From Archivesica marissinica (lineage: Eukaryota > Mollusca > Bivalvia > Venerida > Vesicomyidae): a stretch of 64,000 nucleotides of DNA. Below are positions 60,101-64,000 of this stretch, in pieces. The stretch lies in NCBI GenBank assembly GCA_014843695.1, contig CM026390.1, forward strand, positions 11,882,904-11,946,903. The letters are read 5' to 3'. Below the pieces are notes generated by a model. The model did no database searches and was not told the origin of the DNA. It worked only from the letters and a program-made list of their open reading frames with translations. How positions within the stretch are numbered: the stretch's first letter is position 1; each line of letters opens with the position of its first letter. The translations under genes were made by a program, and so were the position numbers.

Positions 60101-63100
60101 CATCCATCATCCTAACGGTATACACAAGCTTGCTTACAGACATCCACCATCCTAACGGTATACACAATCGTGTTTACAGACATCCATCATCCTAACGGTA
60201 TACACAATCTTGTTTACATACATCCACCATCCTAACGGTATACACAATCTTGTTTACAGACATCCACCTAACGGTATACACAAGCTTGTTTACATACATC
60301 CACCATCCTAACGGTATACACAATCTTGTTTACATACATCCACCTAACGGTATACACAATCTTGTTTACATACATCCACCTAACGGTATACACAAGCTTG
60401 TTTACAGACATCCACCATCCTAACGGTATACACAATCTTGCTTACAGACATCCATCATCCTAATGGTATACACAATCTTGCTTACACAGACATCCACCAT
60501 CCTAACGGTATACACAAGATTGCTTACAGACATCCACCATCCTAACGGTATACACAAGATTGCTTACACAGACATCCACCATCCTAACGGTATACACAAT
60601 CTTGCTTACAGACATCCACCATCCTAACGGTATACACAATCTTGCTTACAGACATCCACCATCCTAACGGTATACACAAGCTTGCTTACAGACATCCACC
60701 ATCCTAACGGTATACACAATCTTGCTTACAGACATCCACCATCCTAACGGTATACACAAGCTTGCTTACAGACATCCACCATCTAACGGTATACACACTT
60801 GTTACAACATCCACCTAACGGTATACACAAGCTTGCTTACAGACATCCACCATCCTAACGGTATACACAAGCTTGCTTACATACATCCACCTAACGGTAT
60901 ACACAATCTTGCTTACAGACATCCACCATCCTAACGGTATACACAAGCTTGCTTACAGACATCCACCATCCTAACGGTATACACAAGCTTGCTTACAGAC
61001 ATCCACCATCCTAACGGTATACACAAGCTTGCTTACAGACATCCACCATCCTAACGGTATACACAAGCTTGCTTACAGACATCCACCATCCTAACGGTAT
61101 ACACAAGCTTGCTTACAGACATCCACCATCCTAACGGTATACACAAGCTTGCTTACAGACATCCACCATCCTAACGGTATACACAAGCTTGCTTACAGAC
61201 ATCCACCATCCTAACGGTATACACAAGCTTGCTTACAGACATCCACCATCCTAACGGTATACACAGTTTGCTTACAGACATCCACCATCCTAACGGTATA
61301 CACAAGCTTGCTTACAGACATCCACCATCCTAACGGTATACACAATCTTGCTTACAGACATCCACCATCCTAACGGTATACACAATCTTGCTTACAGACA
61401 TCCACCATCCTAACGGTATACACAATCTTGCTTACAGACATCCACCATCCTAACGGTATACACAATCTTGTTTACATACATCCACCTAACGGTATACACA
61501 ATCTTGTTTACATACATCCACCTAACGGTATACACAATCTTGTTTACAGACATCCACCTAACGGTATACACAATCTTGTTTACAGACATCCACCTAACGG
61601 TATACACAATCTTGTTTACAGACATCCACCATCCTAACGGTATACACAATCTTGTTTACATACATCCACCTAACGGTATACACAATCTTGTTTACATACA
61701 TCCACCTAACGGTATACACAATCTTGTTTACATACATCCACCTAACGGTATACACAATCTTGTTTACATACATCCACCTAACGGTATACACAATCTTGTT
61801 ACAGACATCCACCTAACGGTATACACAATCTTGTTACATACATCCACCTAACGGTATACACAATCTTGCTTACAGACATCCACCTAACGGTATACAAATC
61901 TTGCTTACAGACATCCACATAACGGTATACACAATCTTGCTTACAGACATCCACCATCCTAACGGTATACACAATCTTGCTTACAGACATCCACCATCCT
62001 AACGGTATACACAATCTTGCTTACAGACATCCACCATCCTAACGGTATACACAATCTTGCTTACAGACATCCACCATCCTAACGGTATACACAATCTTGC
62101 TTACAGACATCCACCATCCTAACGGTATACACAATCTTGTTTACATACATCCACCTAACGGTATACACAATCTTGCTTACAGACATCCACCATCCTAACG
62201 GTATACACAATCTTGCTTACAGACATCCACCATCCTAACGGTATACACAATCTTGCTTACAGACATCCACCATCCTAACGGTATACACAATCTTGCTTAC
62301 AGACATCCACCATCCTAACGGTATACACAATCTTGTTTACATACATCCACCTAACGGTATACACACTCTTGTTTACATACATCCACCTAACGGTATACAC
62401 ACTCTTGTTTACATACATCCACCTAACGGTATACACAATCTTGCTTACAGACATCCACCATCCTAACGGTATACACAAGCTTGTTTACAGACATCCACCA
62501 TCCTAACGGTATACACAAGCTTGCTTACAGACATCCACCATCCTAACGGTATACACACTCTTGCTTACAGACATCCACCATCCTAACGGTATACACAATC
62601 TTGCTTACAGACATCCACCATCCTAACGGTATACACAAGCTTGCTTACAGACATCCACCATCCTAACGGTATACACAATCTTGCTTACAGACATCCACCA
62701 TCCTAACGGTATACACAATCTTGCTTACAGACATCCACCATCCTAACGGTATACACAAGCTTGCTTACAGACATCCACCATCCTAACGGTATACACAAGC
62801 TTGCTTACAGACATCCACCATCCTAACGGTATACACAATCTTGCTTACAGACATCCACCATCCTAACGGTACACAATCTTGCTTACAGACATCCACCATC
62901 CTAACGGTATACACAATCTTGTTTACAGACATCCACCTAACGGTATACACAATCTTGCTTACAGACATCCACCATCCTAACGGTATACACAATCTTGCTT
63001 ACAGACATCCACCATCCTAACGGTATACACAATCTTGCTTACAGACATCCACCATCCTAACGGTATACACAATCTTGCTTACAGACATCCACCTAACGGT

Positions 63101-64000
63101 ATACACAATCTTGCTTACAGACATCCACCATCCTAACGGTATACACAATCTTGCTTACAGACATCCACCATCCTAACGGTATACACAATCTTGCTTACAG
63201 ACATCCACCATCCTAACGGTATACACAATCTTGCTTACAGACATCCACCATCCTAACGGTATACACAATCTTGCTTACAGACATCCATCATCCTAACGGT
63301 ATACACAATCTTGCTTACAGACATCCACCATCCTAACGGTATACACAAGCTTGCTTACAGACATCCACCATCCTAACGGTATACACAATCTTGCTTACAG
63401 ACATCCACCATCCTAACGGTATACACAAGCTTGCTTACAGACATCCACCATTCTAACGGTATACACACTCTTGTTTACATACATCCACCTAACGGTATAC
63501 ACAAGCTTGCTTACAGACATCCACCATTCTAACGGTATACACACTCTTGTTTACATACATCCACCTAACGGTATACACACTCTTGCTTACAGACATCCAC
63601 TATCCTAACGGTATACACAAGCTTGCTTACAGACATCCACCATCCTAACGGTATACACAAGCTTGCTTACAGACATCCACCATCCTAACGGTATACACAA
63701 GCTTGCTTACAGACATCCACCATCCTAACGGTATACACACTCTTGCTTACAGACATCCACCATCCTAACGGTATACACAATCTTGCTTACAGACATCCAC
63801 CATCCTAACGGTATACACAATCTTGCTTACAGATATCCACCATCCTAACGGTATACACAATCTTGTTTACATACATCCACCTAACGGTATACACACTCTT
63901 GCTTACAGACATCCACCATCCTAACGGTATACACAAGCTTGCTTACAGACATCCACCATCCTAACGGTATACACAAGCTTGCTTACAGACATCCACCATC
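57190..64000. repeat. 40-bp array running off the window (about 170 units seen)
   Basis: Unit CAGACATCCACCATCCTAAC, GGTATACACAATCTTGCTTA; AATCTTG and AAGCTTG subtypes alternate, and a 36-base subtype lacks ATCC within CACCATCCTAAC. A block with rare markers (AATCGTGTTTACAG, GTTTACATACATCCACC) at about 58550-58800 recurs at about 60170-60420, a higher-order duplication of about 1.6 kb. On the gene strand each unit has GGATGGTGGATGTCT|GTAAGCAAG, a good donor consensus. Confidence 0.97.

Overview
The window is eukaryotic nuclear DNA from an invertebrate animal. Genes are split by GT/AG introns, and the sequence is rich in tRNA-derived SINEs, TTAA-type MITEs, a decayed LINE and long minisatellites. 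AT-richness and the SINE style suggest a marine invertebrate such as a mollusc, but the phylum cannot be fixed from this sequence. No bacterial operon, CRISPR array, rRNA gene or functional tRNA gene is visible.

One host gene crosses almost the whole window on the minus strand: a transmembrane channel-like (TMC) family protein. I reconstructed 13 coding exons between 57156 and 2813. All 13 have AG acceptors and GT donors, and all 12 exon-exon joins keep phase, apart from one single-base frameshift inside exon 2. They total 1653 coding bases (about 551 codons) spread over 54 kb. They run from the region before TM1, through the FGTG motif, the membrane core, the LCWLG / IKLFIIFYVK segment and the CGPF loop, to the juxtamembrane C-terminal segment. 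The N-terminal exon(s) lie beyond 64000, and the last C-terminal exon was not found.

Layout from left to right: foldback MITE and Tc1 transposase relic (1-1.1 kb); SINE-derived array and exon 13 (1.6-3.1 kb); a 40-bp array interrupted by a 2.6-kb TIR element holding LINE remains, then exon 12 (3.5-7.2 kb); exons 11 and 10 with MITE debris (7.9-9.5 kb); 19-bp and 67-bp arrays, then exon 9 (9.5-16.9 kb); a 16.8-kb intron that is mostly five arrays (17-33.7 kb); exon 8, a 61-bp and a 29-bp array, exons 7 and 6 (33.7-39.3 kb); SINEs, MITEs and the 31-bp array ending in exon 5 (40-45.5 kb); a 22/23-bp array, then exons 4, 3 and 2 (46-53.4 kb); a transposon-derived pseudogene, a MITE and exon 1 (54-57.2 kb); and a 40-bp array running off the right edge. 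Tandem arrays make up well over half of the window.

The most striking observation is that four separate arrays (at exons 5, 6, 9 and 12) are built from units that contain the last bases of the adjacent TMC exon plus its own 5' splice site. The introns therefore begin with tens of decoy donor sites. Two other arrays end 6-12 bases from a 3' splice site, and three further donors have a MITE or SINE within about 15 bases. From memory, exon/intron-spanning 'mirage' minisatellites were described at the amphioxus Adh locus. Here the same process appears to have happened four times independently in one gene.
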